A stretch of 64,000 nucleotides of DNA from NCBI GenBank assembly GCA_018524725.1, contig JAEUWP010000599.1, forward strand, positions 186,001-250,000. Reading direction: 5' to 3'. Below the pieces are notes generated by a model. That model had not been told where the DNA came from. It saw only the letters and a list, made by a program, of their open reading frames with translations, and did not search any database. The stretch comes from Podaxis mareebaensis (taxonomy: Eukaryota > Basidiomycota > Agaricomycetes > Agaricales > Agaricaceae). The translations under genes and the position numbers were made by a program. Positions 33,678 through 47,055 of the stretch are shown here, piece by piece. The stretch's first letter is position 1; every line of letters begins with the position of its first letter.

Positions 33678-36600
33678 TCAGAATCGGGAACCGTTCATAG
33701 TCACTCCATGATGTTCTTGGTATAAAGCGGGGGAATCGAATATAAAAGCGTCGTCTTCGGAGTCGCTATCACTCTCGTTGTCGGACTCTGTAGAGCTGCC
33801 ATCATATCGTACTTCAAATACATCTAAAAATGGTGTTTGGGGAACGTCGGAAATTGCTTCCATAGCGGTCGACTTCGCGAGGATGGCAGCGACACGGGCT
33901 TCGACCTTTCGACTGGGTAATGAGGGTGTGCCAATGCTCGAAGGCTCGCCATCTTCTTGGAAGTAACTTGTGAGATCGTGAAGGTTCTTGACCAGTCCTC
34001 CCAGGTCTTCTCCCGTTGTACGGTCCATTGTCATAATCGCTTCCAGCTCAGGCTCAAAGATGATCTGAGATGGACGAGTGGGCATACTGCATGTGTCGAA
34101 CACTGCCATGACGTTGGCACGACACGCATCTCGGAGGGTGTCAATCTGTGCAACACACCAACCAGATTCTTCTGGTACGCCAAAGACTGTCGTGATCGTC
34201 GTAGGAACATGTTGGGACAGGCGACCATGCATGCTCATGCGGAGGACGTGTTTGGCTGGCAAGCCACTAGACATAGCCATTGGCTCTTCAAGGACGTCCA
34301 GAGCCTGGGAAGCAAGATCGGTTTCCAGGAGGCGTAAAAGCGGCATGAGAAGTTCCGAGCCAAGCAACTCAACAGGATTCCATGTTTCTCGTTGCTGGAA
34401 GAGGATCTTGACGATCTGCATAGCTTGTATGCGAAGCCATCGGACATTGTTCAATACAAGGCCCAGAAGGAGAGTGACGATCTCGGTCCAATAGTGTCTG
34501 CCGTAGTGCTCGCGAAGTGAGGATATTGATTGCCGCATGAAGTCATCCTTCGTACGGAAAGCCCCTTTCGAGAACGAGCTCATGATCCTGGCTATGCTCT
34601 GCCTCCCTTCCTGACCTGCAAGATAGCTGATGTTCTCGGCAAATTCGACCAGAGCACTGCTTCTGCAATCGTTGACCATCGCATTCAGGCACCAGGGCAG
34701 TGAGACTGTATATAGGTCTCGCACACGTCCTCCACTTGCATCAATCAACCGATCATCCTGGACCTTGGCCAACTTCTGCAGAATTTTCATCGTTGCCTCA
34801 CTCGTGATAGAGGATCGCAGACCCTTCAGCAGCTGCTGCTGTAGGAATGGCTGACCCTCCCAATCAACTGGACGTTGTGACAAGAGGAGGTCGGACGTGG
34901 ATGGATCGTCGAGGTCAATTCTAGCGAGGACGGCATCCAACAGGTCCAGCGCCTGCGAAAATTCCTTTTCAACCGTTGTTGAGAGACATGCGCACGTGCA
35001 CCAGAACAGTTGAGGTAGCAGGGATCTGTCAACATCACCAATCTTTGCTATTGCGATGATAGTTGATAAAATCTCGGATGTGAAGGATTGGATATTGTCG
35101 TCAGGAGCGGCGATGGTGTTGGTGAGGCGACCAAGGAGGAGAGCGAAGTCAGCTTGCTTGACACGCGGCATCAATGCCCTGAAGAGTTGAAGGGAACGGA
35201 AGGCCACACTCCGTATTGAGCAAGATGTGCCCCATGATAGAGCCAATGATCCCCAGTGGTTAGCGACTTGAGGATGCAGAGGCTCGAGAAAACCGATTGC
35301 TCTAGAGCAAAGCCATTCCATCTTGGATTCACAAGTCTGTGGAGGATCATCCTCTTTCCAGTAATGCTGCTCTATTTCGCTCTCTAGTTGTGTGATTGCG
35401 TCCTTGATTGAAGGCCGAGTCCGTGCAATGGTGCGGTCTGCCAATTCTGAATAACCCGGCGTCCATGCACGAAGAATTTGGAAGAGCATGGAACGAGCTC
35501 GTTGTCGAACGAAAGCATTTCGGTGGTCTATATGGGTAAAGAGGGCATGAAGCAGCACAGGAAGCTGAGGCTTGCAATCCCAACATCTCTGTAGCGCAAC
35601 ATCGGACAGGAAGAGCCAAGCGTACTGCGCGGACCCAAGGACAAGTCGTGGTTCATCTGAGAACAAGTCATTGAGGTTCGACCAGAGGTCGATGTCTTCT
35701 TCTTTCGGAAAGTTGAGCTTGTGGTCAATTGCGGGGAGCATTCTCGCAGGCTCGATAACCGAACATAGGTCCTCGAATATCTGTCGCCCAACATGTGTTT
35801 GACATAATCCTGACACGATGTTGGTGGCGCAGCTAATGAATTTGGTGCTTCCAACTTTGTTCGCTTGCTCCAACAGGAACCGAATTGCAGCATGACCATT
35901 CGAAGGATTAGGGGGATCAACCAGCTTTGTCCACATAACCAGAATCTGCTCGGGATGGCTTTGGTTATAGCGAAGCGTGAGGAGTGTGAGGTAATAGAGG
36001 CAGGTAGTGCCTTCCTGGGACAAACTGGTTCGATCTTCTGTCATGAGGACGATATGCGGCAACCAAAACTCTAGGCTCTGCAGGAGAAGCAGTACAATAT
36101 TCGCGGTTGACGGCGTGGCTGGGAGGCTAGGCAACCATTCACCAACTTGTTTGAGCATATTCTTGGCTTGACCTGGGTGCTCTCCAGCCAGAAAATCCGA
36201 GATCGCTCGATGAGCGTGGATGTAAGCACATGAAGCTGAACCACCCGCCGTGGCTTCGAAGTTAGACATTGTGAGCAGCCCCTGAGACTGCTGATGAATA
36301 GCTTCAAGCATGTGGAATGCTCGATGACGAATCTCTGGGTCCGGGTGCCGCAGATTCGAGAACCCAAGGCAAACGACTTGGCTGAAGCTGAACGAACGCG
36401 TGTCACTGGAGCACACGACGTCCGAGACAACCTCGAAGAACTGCCTACCGCTAGAGTCTGCTTCGTCAGTAAGCACTACGGCTCTAGCCATGATTCCAGC
36501 AACCGTTTCGGCAGTCAACTGAGGTGACGCCAAAATGGATCTCAAGGCTTTTCTGTGAATAGGTGGATAAGCTTCGTATTATCCACGTTTGGCAAAAGTT

Positions 36601-39600
36601 ACGAACCTTCCGCGAGCCTGGCTAGGAATGTGTGCAGAAGCACAGATGGCTTTTACCCTATCCAAGACAGCAGACGCACTCAGGGGTTTTGACATCTCGG
36701 GGGACAGTCTTTCATCGGGACGTTCCGTGGGCGAATGGGCGGAATACTCGGGAGGGAACAGAGCCTTTGTCTATCTCGTTATCAGTGACTCAACTTCACA
36801 TGGATTGAAGAACTCCACTTACACAAAGCGAAGCCAAAGCCCCAACAGCAGCATGTGATAACAACGTTGTCTCCGCCTGAAATCTCTCTGTCGCGTCGGC
36901 AGCATCCACATGCGGACCCGCGCTCGCCGCCGCCGTCGCCTGCATCAACTTCAACCTCTTCATCGCGCCCTCACTCTGCGTTCCAAACTGACACCACTCT
37001 TCACACAGCCGGTACAGTGTCAAATGCATATGGGCAGCCACGAAACGATCGGAATCCTTGATAGACGCCAACGCATCGAACACTCTCTCGATGGTTCCAC
37101 AGAAATACCTCCTCAACCTCTGTAACGAATAGTTATCCTTCATCTCCGGCGTACTCAAAAACCCCTGCGTGCTTCGGATAAACGTCAAAATGTTCATCAA
37201 ACTCGTCTGTCTCCCCGTCGACCGCTGACTCTGCAACAGATGGGCGGTAAGAAAATAAATCCTCGCCACAGCCGAATGCAACCTCTCCTGTCTCCTGCTC
37301 CGATCCATACTTGCTGCTAGACCACCTGCACCCGTTTTCGCCCTCGTATCCTCAATGTACTGTCGACTCCCTAATAGCCCTATATTCCCATCCATCGGCA
37401 TCGCAACACCCCCTGTTACCTTCACTCGAGGATCGTAATCCGTCTGCCTGCCTGCCAAGAACTTCAAATCCTCCAACAACTGTGGGTACGCATTCAATGG
37501 AAACGAACTAATGCATAGCACCGCAATGTCTCTGAACAGGGTATACTCCGAATCCAAAAATGGTGTAAGTCGTTTGAACAAGTATCTTGAGTTTGGGTAT
37601 TTCCGAAGTTCAACCTGGGGATCCGCAGAGACGTGTGCCGGCGTAGGTTGCGGCGGTGCGCCAGACGGATTGGTCTCTGGAAGGATTGCAGTAGAACAAA
37701 TAGTTTTCATCCATATATGCCATTGATCGATGAGGCCCTTGCTTTCCCTGATCATTCGAAGCCCATCTTTTTCCGTAACGACGCCTGCAGCTGAACCTCC
37801 CCCGCGAATGGTAAATTTCGAATTACTGAGACCGGCAAGTTGGGAGATCTGAGGGTGGAAGCGAAGTGCAGCCGCTGCAAGCATATCACGGACGAGGGGG
37901 AGCGACGATTCGCCATGATCCATGCAGGTCTGCATAAAAGAGGGGAAAACATATCGCCAGAGTTTCTTGTCAAGCTCGTGTGAACTGCTAGCGATATCAA
38001 GGATAACGTCTGACCTCCCGACGTTCTTCCTTTGCTTGAGCCTGTCAAGTTCGGGTTGCTCCAAGAGGTCATCGTAACCATCGAGGTAAGAGTGCTCCGT
38101 GCCGTTCAAAAGCTTGTCAGTAATATAAAGTGTCAACGAAACATCCGCCTGCAGCTTGTTCGTGTCCGTAACGACCGACCCGAGGAGACGAATGACCTCG
38201 ACTCCAACTGCTCTGATGCCCATCGCACCATGAGCAAGGAGGAACAAACTCGCAGCCTCGAGATCATGACACAGCGTCTTGACATCTTCAATCTCCGCCA
38301 CCAAAGTCGTAGCATCCATCTGGACCATATGTGCTTTCCACTTCTCTACTGTCGTCTTCCACAGCGTCAACAATTTGACACATTCCAAGAGTAACTGAGA
38401 TCCTGAAGCCTGCATGATGGCAGCAGGACTGAACATGAACGCGGTGAAACGACGAATGACAGCCAGCACATTTGAAGTATCTTCCACAATCCTCTTGACA
38501 GCTTCCACCGCGGCTTCGCTGAGATTTGGTTCCACGTGTAATACACCTCGCAAAAGCATATCGACGGCATCACCGAGTGGGATCGAGGAATGCAAGCACC
38601 TCGGCCAAGCCATGAAACACGTTTGCAAGAGGTTGATTTGAGGTGCGAAGTGCACCGGGTATGCAGTGACGTAGGTGTCTCCATGCTTCCTGATAAGGTA
38701 GTTGTTGGTCTCTTCGTACGAAGGGTTGATGCGCGAATAAGACCATTGTTCCTCTAGCACGGACATGTGGCCGATAGTATTATCGCAGAATGTGGCGATG
38801 TGACCCAGCGTTGTACCAACACGATTCACATATTCTTGTATAACGGTCTTGCTTGCGAGTGCGGTGGGAAGAACTGTTGATGAAGTGGGATAGTCTTCTT
38901 TTGGCGGAACTACAGAGAAATCATGTGTTGATGGCCAAGCCGGGACGCCGTTCTCCTTCTCCATGAGGTGCAGAGTGTGCAGTGTTGCCTGAACAGCAAT
39001 TGTAATCTTGTCGGGCGACAACGTCGCGGTACTCCCGCCCCTTTGAAGCGCTGTGATAGTCGACTCTTGTAACAACTCGAGGCATAATTCTCGACCAATG
39101 TCAAAATGACGAGAGAAGATAAAGTGGACAACGTAGATGAGGAACTCGAGGCGGTCGTCGGGGTGAAAGACGGAGAGTTTAGGGGAATGGAAAAAAGGCT
39201 TCAAGAGTGTGTCCAGTTTGGTAGCAGTTGTGGAGGGAGATTCCTGACAACGGTAGAGATAGGTCCAGATGAGCCGTAGGATGCCGTTCAGTACCATGAC
39301 TCGGGTTGGCTTCTCCTATATAACGGTCAAAAGACAGTAGCGCACGATGCTGGCGATAACGAACCTTAAGCTTGGAGATTGACGCTTCAAAGCATGGTAC
39401 CCAGTGCTTCAGGAAAAAGGCCTGTGGCGCAACGCACAAACTGGTGATCGTTAGAGGGAAGGCGACCTGCCAATATCGGGGCTTGGACATCATTTCTCGG
39501 GCTTTGGGATAAATGATTTCAATAGCCTTGGCCCACTGAGGATTATTCGTTTCGGCTTGAGCGGTCTAAGGAGTGGTATGAGAACCTCAGCATTCAAAAA

Positions 39601-41394
39601 GATACTCAAATCACACCTTGCTTATTGGATGCAGGATATGTACCATGGTCTCCGCGAAGGTCGTCTTCAAACGCAAGCCGTGCGCATTTCCAAATGCCTT
39701 GGCGAGAGGTTCCATGAATTCCGCTCCTTCCTCGAAAGCCTCATATGGCCAGACCTAGAGCAAAGTGAGTGTCGAGAAGTAGTACCAAAGCCAAACTACC
39801 TGCCTTGATCTGTATATGCCTCAACCCCTTAACCAAGTTCTCATACTTCACATCAGCATCTTTGGGTAGCTGACCAACGCCATTGATGATAGGACCAAGC
39901 TCGGCCAAAAACCGGTCAGTAACACTCATAAACCTACAGATAGGGATGAGAAGCGAACCAACAAAAAGAAATTAACGCTGACCTGATATTAGCTATATGT
40001 CCCAACAAAGTCGCATACAACTCGGCATTCGTGCGGTGATTTACGGACTGAATCAACAACCTCAGGTCCGGTCTCCTGAACTGCTCAAAAGTCGTCTCCT
40101 CCAAATTGTATCCCATCGTCTCACCCAGCGCATCTTTGGGGATCGAAGACAAGACGGCAATCAGGGCACGACACATGATATATATCGACGCCATAGATTT
40201 ACGCTCGTTGAGGATGGACGGGATGTCTTGAGAACGATTGCGGGAAGGGCCTGGAGATTGACTCGCGTGAAGACGGGTGACCTCGGCACTCACAGGCTCA
40301 TTTTGACTTCTTCTCCATCGCATTATGGAGTCTATTACAGCCTTGGAGTGTTTTTGAGCAATTTGGCCTAGGGAACGAAGCGTTTCGTCGAACTTGGTAT
40401 CAGTACCAGGGCGCATGAACTCGGGAAGGAGAGGATTTTGGTCCTACAAGCACGTTGAGATTGAGGCAAGGCAAGAAAATAATAGCACTCACGAGAGGAT
40501 GCCGAAGGAAGTTGTCGATCTTGCGTTCTGCAAGTGTAACGAATCGAATGAATACTGCATGCAGAGCAAAGTCCGAAGGTGTTTTGGGATCCATCACCAC
40601 CTTCTCTTCCTCTAAATCTGTTGGTGGTGTATCACTCCGCATGAACTGACCAAAAGGAAGGGGCGGCATGGGTGGTGGTGAAGCCGAAAGTTGGTGACCG
40701 AAATCAACGCCAAACTCAGATACTGCATGGGGTATCGATCCAGACTGAGACTTTCCGTAACCATGGCTCTTTGACTTGCCGCGTCCGAAGCGGGTTTCGG
40801 TCGACCCTGGAGTTGGGGGCCTTGCGAATCCCGTCGAAGCGCCCCGGATGGTGAGCGGTTGTGTATGGCTCAACGAGGATGTGGAACGGTTGAATGGGTT
40901 CTTGAGCACTGGATAGGATGTGTCTAGTTGAGGAACGGGCGGAGGATCGTTGTTGTTCTTTCCACTGCTCTTGAAGGCATTGCGTATGGAGGCGAAAGAG
41001 GGCTTTTTGCTGAACGCAGAGCTTGTGGTGCTGACAGACGGCTGAGAAGAGTGACCGAAGGTTGTGCTCCGTTTACTCGAGAAGCCTTTCGTAGTTGCCG
41101 AACTTGTAGAATCGATGGAGGCGGAAGAATCTCCTCGGGTATGCGAAAAGAAACTTCGTTCGCCAAAACCTGCGAGGGGCGTAGAAGCAGTCGGTGAGTC
41201 CCAGCCAGAGCTTGCCCCGCCGAAGCCTGCCCCGAAGCCAAACCCTCCACCGGAGCGTCCAAAGGGCGTCGGAGTCGCGCTCGCATTGCCGTCGTCAAAG
41301 TCTTGGAAGGACGGCGGGTAAATGAAGGTCGAACAGTCAGATTCATTGTCGACGAGTGCCCACCTGGTATCGTAATCTGTATTCCCTCGCTCAT
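33678..41394 (-). CDS. Cell morphogenesis protein of the Furry/Tao3/Mor2/PAG1 family
   Basis: Model complement(join(33678..36552, 36607..36770, 36823..39315, 39365..39565, 39617..39754, 39804..39933, 39983..40443, 40493..41301, 41364..41394)) gives 2433 residues. The Ser/Gly-rich N-terminus begins MSEGIQITIPDFDD. Conserved family blocks are VWPYEAFEEGAEF, MSKPRYWQVAFPL, GILRLIWTYLYRC and FHPDDRLEFLIYVVHFIFSR, followed by a long HEAT/ARM-like body and an acidic C-terminal tail. These scaffolds work with NDR/Cbk1-type kinases and Mob (RAM/MOR network) to control polarised growth and septation at the cell cortex. The 39755-39803 intron appears to use a GC donor (AAG|GCAGGT). It is convergent with MLH1; the stops are 279 bp apart. 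Confidence 0.92.
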
Positions 41395-41856
41395 ACTTGC
41401 GTCAACTTGGTGTTAGCTCTTTAGAAATTCGAGGACCAGCCGAAACGAAGAGTGGACTAGCACTTGACCAGAAGCGTAACGAAGTAGTTTGATTTGTTGG
41501 GCGGCGAACAGAACACAGGGTAAATATGGGTATGGAAACGCGGCTCGACGGTAGTGCTCAAGGAACACAGGAAGGAGTGGTGAACATGAAGGCGGCAGAG
41601 GAAGGTTGAGTGAGATGAATTTGGGCGGCTGTTGCGTAAATCGGCCCTGATTGCCCTCACTACTTTTATGGACTTAACACTGTCACACCACTGGGAAATC
41701 ATTTCTCTGATCTCCTGCTATACATCACTTAACAATGGCATTATAATGGCTGATTATATTGACGGTAACACTGCAACTTGTATGATCTACTAGCTGGCAC
41801 TGGAATCACGATCAATTCTGACCCCCGGACCTATTTGCCGATGTGTTTAACGCATC
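41395..41856. other. PAG1 upstream region
   Basis: This is probable promoter and 5' leader of the PAG1-family gene. An open frame at 41457-41702 on the minus strand has no motifs and is not needed for the model. The last bases before 41857 correspond to the degenerate splice acceptor of the HNH-like copy A. Confidence 0.4.
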
Positions 41857-43108
41857 TTGTTCCATTCCATCATCACAAGTCGTGGATTCAGCTCCAGGTT
41901 CACCGTCGCCAAATATCCATGATCCACACGACTCTACGTACTCCGAAGCTACTAGTCATCACACTGACACCCGGACTACCCCGCCCTCAAGGAGGGAATA
42001 TGGCGAGGGGCTCTCAGATGCTGCCAAGAGGCGTGTTGACGTTGGGGCAGGCAGTAGGCACTGTGTCATTACCAACACACCCGAGGACCATAACGTTCAG
42101 TACGCTCATATCCTGCCTCGAGCTATTGATTCCACGTTGGTGAGTCTGTATGCTGTCAGAGGCTGACCTCGTTGCTAAAGTTTGGCTCCCGAACCTATTG
42201 CAGCTGGATCGATTTGAACACTGGCGGGGCATGAAACGCAACAGCCTGCATGTTGACACACGTTATAATATAATGAGGCGTGAGTCTCTACCCGCCTTGA
42301 GACACTCGCTAGCTGTTAACGATTACTTTTTAGTCGACGGTAACATGCACTATCATTTTGACCATCTGCCTCGCTTCTGGCTCCTTCTTCCAACAGCAGA
42401 TGAGCCTATCAACTCTTGAAAACCCCCGAGCTCACGGCTATAAATCTGTGGCAGCTATCTTTGAAGTCAAGGTAATGCTCACTTCCGCTCCTGTCACACT
42501 TGACTAAATTGTAGAATCAGAAACCGAAGAAGCATTGGAGCTATACATTCATCCCTTCAGTTGGGATGAGCGACATGAAGATATTCCGCTATTCCACTAA
42601 GGATCAGTTCAATTATCGCAACCTGGCTCATGCCACCCACTTTAACGATTACTATTATCCTTTCAGTGATTTTCCCACCATAACCTCCCATGTTCAACCT
42701 CATTTCGTGGTTTGTGACATTGGTCGCAAACACGCCAACCCATCCTTTGATTTTGCTACCCAGTTCCTATCTCAGCTCAATGAGGAACAGGTCCGTCTAT
42801 TACACCAAGCAATCAGCATTTATGGGGGATGGACTCGATACATCCCATCATCAGCCAGAGTAGCAGTAGCATTCAATCATGATCTTCCACCTTTGGATAA
42901 CGACGATGGCAACTCCGCTCACTCTAGGCAAAGCGACTTGGGCACACATGAAGAGTGTCACCTCCCCCCCGGCCTGATCATCCAGCCCCTCCGCCCAGCA
43001 ACCCTTCCCGGAAGCGTCGACGTGTGGCTGGAGATGTGGATTCTGTTGGAAGCTAAGTGCGTACCGAGTCAGGTGTTAGACCAGGAACATACACGTTTGA
43101 CTAGTTAG
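41857..43108 (+). pseudogene. HNH-nuclease-like protein, decayed copy A
   Basis: Exon-like blocks 41857-42139, 42204-42279, 42334-42471 and 42515-43108 match copy B (45072-46395, opposite strand) block for block, including donor and acceptor positions. They read CVITN then [29 protein letters not shown], and [18 protein letters not shown], resembling fungal HNH_2-type (PF13391) proteins. Relative to B there is a one-base insertion near 42406 that brings in an early TGA at 42417-42419, and the CAG acceptor of B before 46395 corresponds to CAT here. The 3' end diverges before the Copia debris. It is therefore probably non-functional. Confidence 0.6.
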
Positions 43109-43129
43109 TTATTATTGGACACGATCATG

Positions 43130-45070
43130 ACGTAGATAGTTTCATTCTCGATGTCTCATTAGTTAAAGGACACTCTTTTACTCCTAGTAGTCAGCCCCTT
43201 TATTAGCTTATATACATAGCATAGCAGTGAGCCCCCCTCAGCCGTCGTACCACTAACGAGCGACTGAGGTGAGCCACTAGTTGTCTAGTCATTACTCTAT
43301 TTACTCATTACTTGTAGTATACGTTGTTTACAGGTACTTATAATATATAACTGTCATACCATTAGTGAGTGACTAAGTATATGTTGTTTACAGGTTATGG
43401 GCCCTGCCCGTTGCTAAACAAGTACAAGTTTATTCACACTTGAAACACACGCCGATATGTCTACTACTGTCAATGATGTGCTACCTCCCACTGTGCCCAT
43501 ATTGGAACAGTCAGGAGCAAACTGGGCTATATTCCAGTTGCACTTCCAGATGGCCATTCAGGGTAAGGGCTTGTGGGGGCACTTTGATGGCAGCAAAGTA
43601 TGGCCCACACTCCAACCTTCCATCTCTGTTTCCCCTGCTCTTACACTGTCTCCTGGTGAGACAAAGCCATCTTCCTCAATGACAGCTGCCATGACTTCCA
43701 GTTCCCCTGCTTCAACTTCCAGTCCCCCCACTTTGACCATCTTACTTGGTACTGAGGCTGAGATTGTCAAGTGGAATTGAAGTGAGAGCATCACTAAATT
43801 GCTTTTGGCTCAATGACTACCAAACTTGACTCTCATGATTGCTTTGTGTCAGTCAACAGCTGCAAAGATGTAGTCAGTGTTGATAATGGGTATTACAACA
43901 TGTGTGCTAACTAGAGCACTACATGTGCAGTGGTTTGTCTAACTACTAGCTTGTACTAAGACTTACAGAGTAGAGCTTAGAGTGTGGAGTTGCTTCAGGT
44001 AGAAGACTTAATTTATTGGTATGATGTACAGCTCTTTATAGACATATACTAGGGATTTATTGAGGGAAAGGAGATTGAGCCTCTCCATATTTACAGCAAG
44101 GAGAATCCCACAGACCTTCTAACAAAGAATTTGGGATCCACCAAGTTTAATCAATTCATTTCAGACTATGGTTTTGAGTTCTTTTGAATTCAACCATTAG
44201 ATTATGCAAAATGAAGTCATTACAAGCAAGAGGGAGTGTTGGAACTTCTTCAAAGTTCTATATGATGCTCTAGACTTCATATCTATAATTATGCCTTATG
44301 CCCCTTTCCAGGGATGTTCACAGAATGTCTATTATTATATTAAGGCTGTTCACTTCATCTCTATTATGTTCTACAAAGGACTTGTAGCATATGCATACTC
44401 ACTCATGGACTATCTGTGCTTTGTATGTATGTTTACTATGCAATGTTGTATCCATGCTTTACTATGTCCTAGGACCTAGGCTTCTATCTCTTACCCTATG
44501 CCCAGTAATTACAGTATTTAACCTGCATATCTGTAGCATACTTTCTACACTGGAATTCAATTCCTTGTCTACTCAACTACTACTCTGGCTCAAGATATTC
44601 TTGATTTTTTTATTGACATCACTACTCCTGACTACCTCTATTGTTGACAGTTCAAAGCTCAGGTTCCCTTCTTTTGTATTCCTCAGTTTTGTGAGTAACT
44701 GGTTTACTCTCCACTGCCTAATGTTGTAGTAGCAGCATACTGTTCTCATCATCTTCTTCTGATGGGATCAGTAGCCCAATCTGAGTCACTATACCCAATG
44801 ACTCCCTCTTCTTTCAATCCACCAAGGACAAGATGATAGTGAGGTGTGCTTAATAAATATTGCACAATGTGAAGTGCAGCTTGATAATCCTTGGGATGAG
44901 GGTTGGCACAAAATTGGTTCATTTTTATGATGGCATATCCTATATCAGGATGTGTTCCAATCATCAAATAAAGAAGTGTGGGAAAGTTGTAAGCTTGTCA
45001 CTGAGAAGCACCTGGATCAATACAAAAGGACTGTATTTGGTTTGCTGATGTAGTTAGAACCACACATTAC
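43130..45070. mobile_element. Rearranged Ty1/Copia retroelement remnants
   Basis: Three pieces remain. On the plus strand, 43457-43780 starts a gag-like polyprotein (ANWAIFQLHFQMAIQGKGLW resembles the DUF4219/UBN2 gag start) and is followed by KWN-stop-SESITKLLLAQ-stop-LPNLTLM, both stops TGA. 44065-44187 (plus) encodes a Copia C-terminal tail (PLHIYSKENPTDLLTKNLG), ending just before a purine-rich tract and TGTTGGAAC at 44237, a plausible 3' LTR start. On the minus strand, 44967-44749 carries THPDIGYAI and GYSDSDWATD of the RT/RNase H region, in opposite orientation. Most of pol is missing. A duplicated TATRYGTTGTTTACAGGT lies near 43318 and 43378. Confidence 0.7.
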
Positions 45071-45071
45071 A

Positions 45072-46515
45072 TTAAACTATAACATCAGAATGGGATAAAA
45101 CATCTGATGTATTTTTGATCCAAGCAGAGACTGCCTCCATCTTCCACTTAGATTGCTGTTCTGGCTTATCATGGTTAAGGTCATGTGAGGTGTCATCACC
45201 CAGCCACTGTTGGTTGGATTCTACATCTCCAGCACCACATTGACACTTCTGAGAATGATTGCTGGGTAGAGTGGCTGAATGATCTGGCATGAGGGGGAGG
45301 TAACACTCTTCATGTGAGTCCAAGTTGCTTTGCCTAGGAGGAGTGGAGATGCCATCATTGTTATCCAGAGGTGGAAGACCATGATCATATGCTGCTGTGT
45401 CTGACAATGGAATGTATCGAGTCCATCCTCCATAAATGCTGAGTACTTGGTGTACTAGATGGACCTGTTCCTTATTGAGCTGAGATAGGAACTGGGTAAC
45501 AAAATCGAAGGATGGGTTGGCGTGTTTGCGACCAATGTCACAAACCACGAAATGAGGTTGAACATGGGAGGTTATGGTGGGAAAATCACTGAAAGGATAA
45601 TAGTGGTCCTCAAAGTGTTTTGCACGAGCTGGGTTTTGTTGATTGAGCAGATCATTGGTGGAATAGCGGGTTATCCTCATGCTGCTCATCCCAATTGAAG
45701 GGATGAATGTATAGCTCCAAAGCTTCTTCTCCGTTTTCTGATCCTACAACTTAGCCAATTGCAATGGGAGCAACAGTGAGCATTTACCTGGGCCTCAAAA
45801 GCAGCTGCGACAGATGCATAGCCACAAGACTTAGGATTTTCGAGCATGGCCAGGTCATCTGCCATTGGAAGAAGGAACCAGAGGTGATTGTCAAAGTAGA
45901 AATGCATGTTTCCGTCGACTAAAAGTAATCATTAACGGCTAGCAGGTGTGTCAAGGTAGATAGAGACTCACGCCTCATCATATTATAACGCGTGTCAACA
46001 TGCAAGCTGTTGCGTTTCATGCCCCACCAGTATTCAAGTCGATCCAACTGCAATAGGTTTGGGGACCAAACGTTAGCAACGATGTCAGTCTCTGACAGTA
46101 TACAGACTCACCAACTTAACATCTGTAGCTCGAGGCAGGATGTGGACGTAGTGAATATTATATGATTCGGGTGCGTTGGTAATGACACAGCGCCTACTAC
46201 CCGCCGCGACGTCAACACGCTTCTTGGCAGCATCTGAGAGCCCCTCGCCATTTTCTCTCCTCGAGGACGGGGTAGTCCGGGGGTTAGTGTGATGCTTGGT
46301 GGCCTCCGAGGACATAGAGTCACGTTGGCCATCGATATTTGGTGATGGCGAACCTGGAGCTGAATCCATGACTTGAGGTGATGGAACGGAACCAGCTGTG
46401 TTAAGCAAGCGTCACATGCCCCCTTGCCCTCTTTCCACCATGACGTAGTTGTTTCCCCACAACAAGAATGAGCTCTAGTCGGGCCCGGGTGCCAATGATC
46501 CCGATCCGCTCTCAT
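45072..46515 (-). CDS. HNH-nuclease-like protein, copy B
   Basis: Exons complement(45072..45743, 45788..45918, 45972..46047, 46112..46395) form a continuous frame; the first exon lies between 46395 and about 46515 and its donor is uncertain. The protein reads [46 protein letters not shown], then a longer C-terminal half with [18 protein letters not shown] and IYGGWTRYI. The C-x-x-(T)N ... H ... N ... H/D spacing resembles HNH_2-type (PF13391) proteins that are abundant in agaricomycetes and are of unknown function. It begins about 28 bp after the stop of the BolA-like gene on the same strand and is separated from copy A by Copia debris. Confidence 0.6.
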
Positions 46516-46542
46516 ATATATGTAAGAGTGAACGAGAGTCGT

Positions 46543-47055
46543 CTACTCTGGGACGATCGTTTTGATCTATGAAACACGAATCGAGAGTTGGTTGAGTCGA
46601 TGACCAAAATTAGTATCAGGATTAAATGACATACCTGCAGGCCATGTATGGACTCAATCTCGCTCTTCAAAGTCTGGTTCACCAGCTGATGCTGCTTCAC
46701 CTTAGAAAGTCCCTTGAACTCATTACTCGTAATTATTATGGCGTAGAACGTTCCGCAACCACCTGACGGACACAATGACGTTCGGTCTAGCTTTAGACTC
46801 ATGGCTCCATGGAAGCGAATGAACGGAATACGCACCGGATACATCCTGCACGCGTAAAGCAGTAGGTGAAAACCTTTCCGTCAGTTTCTGGAATATATCT
46901 CGTTCGCCTTCGGAAAGGTCATCAGGGGGGGGGGACGGAGGCGTTGAATATGATCTTGAGACGAGGTTCGAGAGTGCCGGTGTGCGTGTACGAGGGGCTG
47001 CAATGGGTTGATTAAGGCCAACCCAGCGTCGGACGGCAAGTCTTAGCTGGAGCAT
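46543..47055 (-). CDS. Mitochondrial BolA-like protein (BOLA3/Aim1 type)
   Basis: Model complement(join(46543..46566, 46635..46762, 46836..47055)) gives 123 residues. An Arg-rich, acid-free N-terminus ([20 protein letters not shown]) looks like a mitochondrial targeting peptide. The BolA fold follows: [39 protein letters not shown] and [17 protein letters not shown] with IKTIVPE at the end. BolA proteins cooperate with monothiol glutaredoxin and NFU1 in late [4Fe-4S] cluster delivery to mitochondrial enzymes. A run of nine C residues in the coding strand (46926-46934) encodes Pro. It shares a 180-bp divergent promoter with COX15. Confidence 0.88.

Noticed and set aside
40924..41394. 156-aa minus-strand frame starting MSEGIQITIPGGHSS
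   Set aside because: The true protein splices after MSEGIQITIP into the overlapping frame that continues for the PAG1-family N-terminus.
43440..45070. Intact Copia element
   Set aside because: Pol is mostly missing, one fragment is in opposite orientation, and no matching LTR pair was found.
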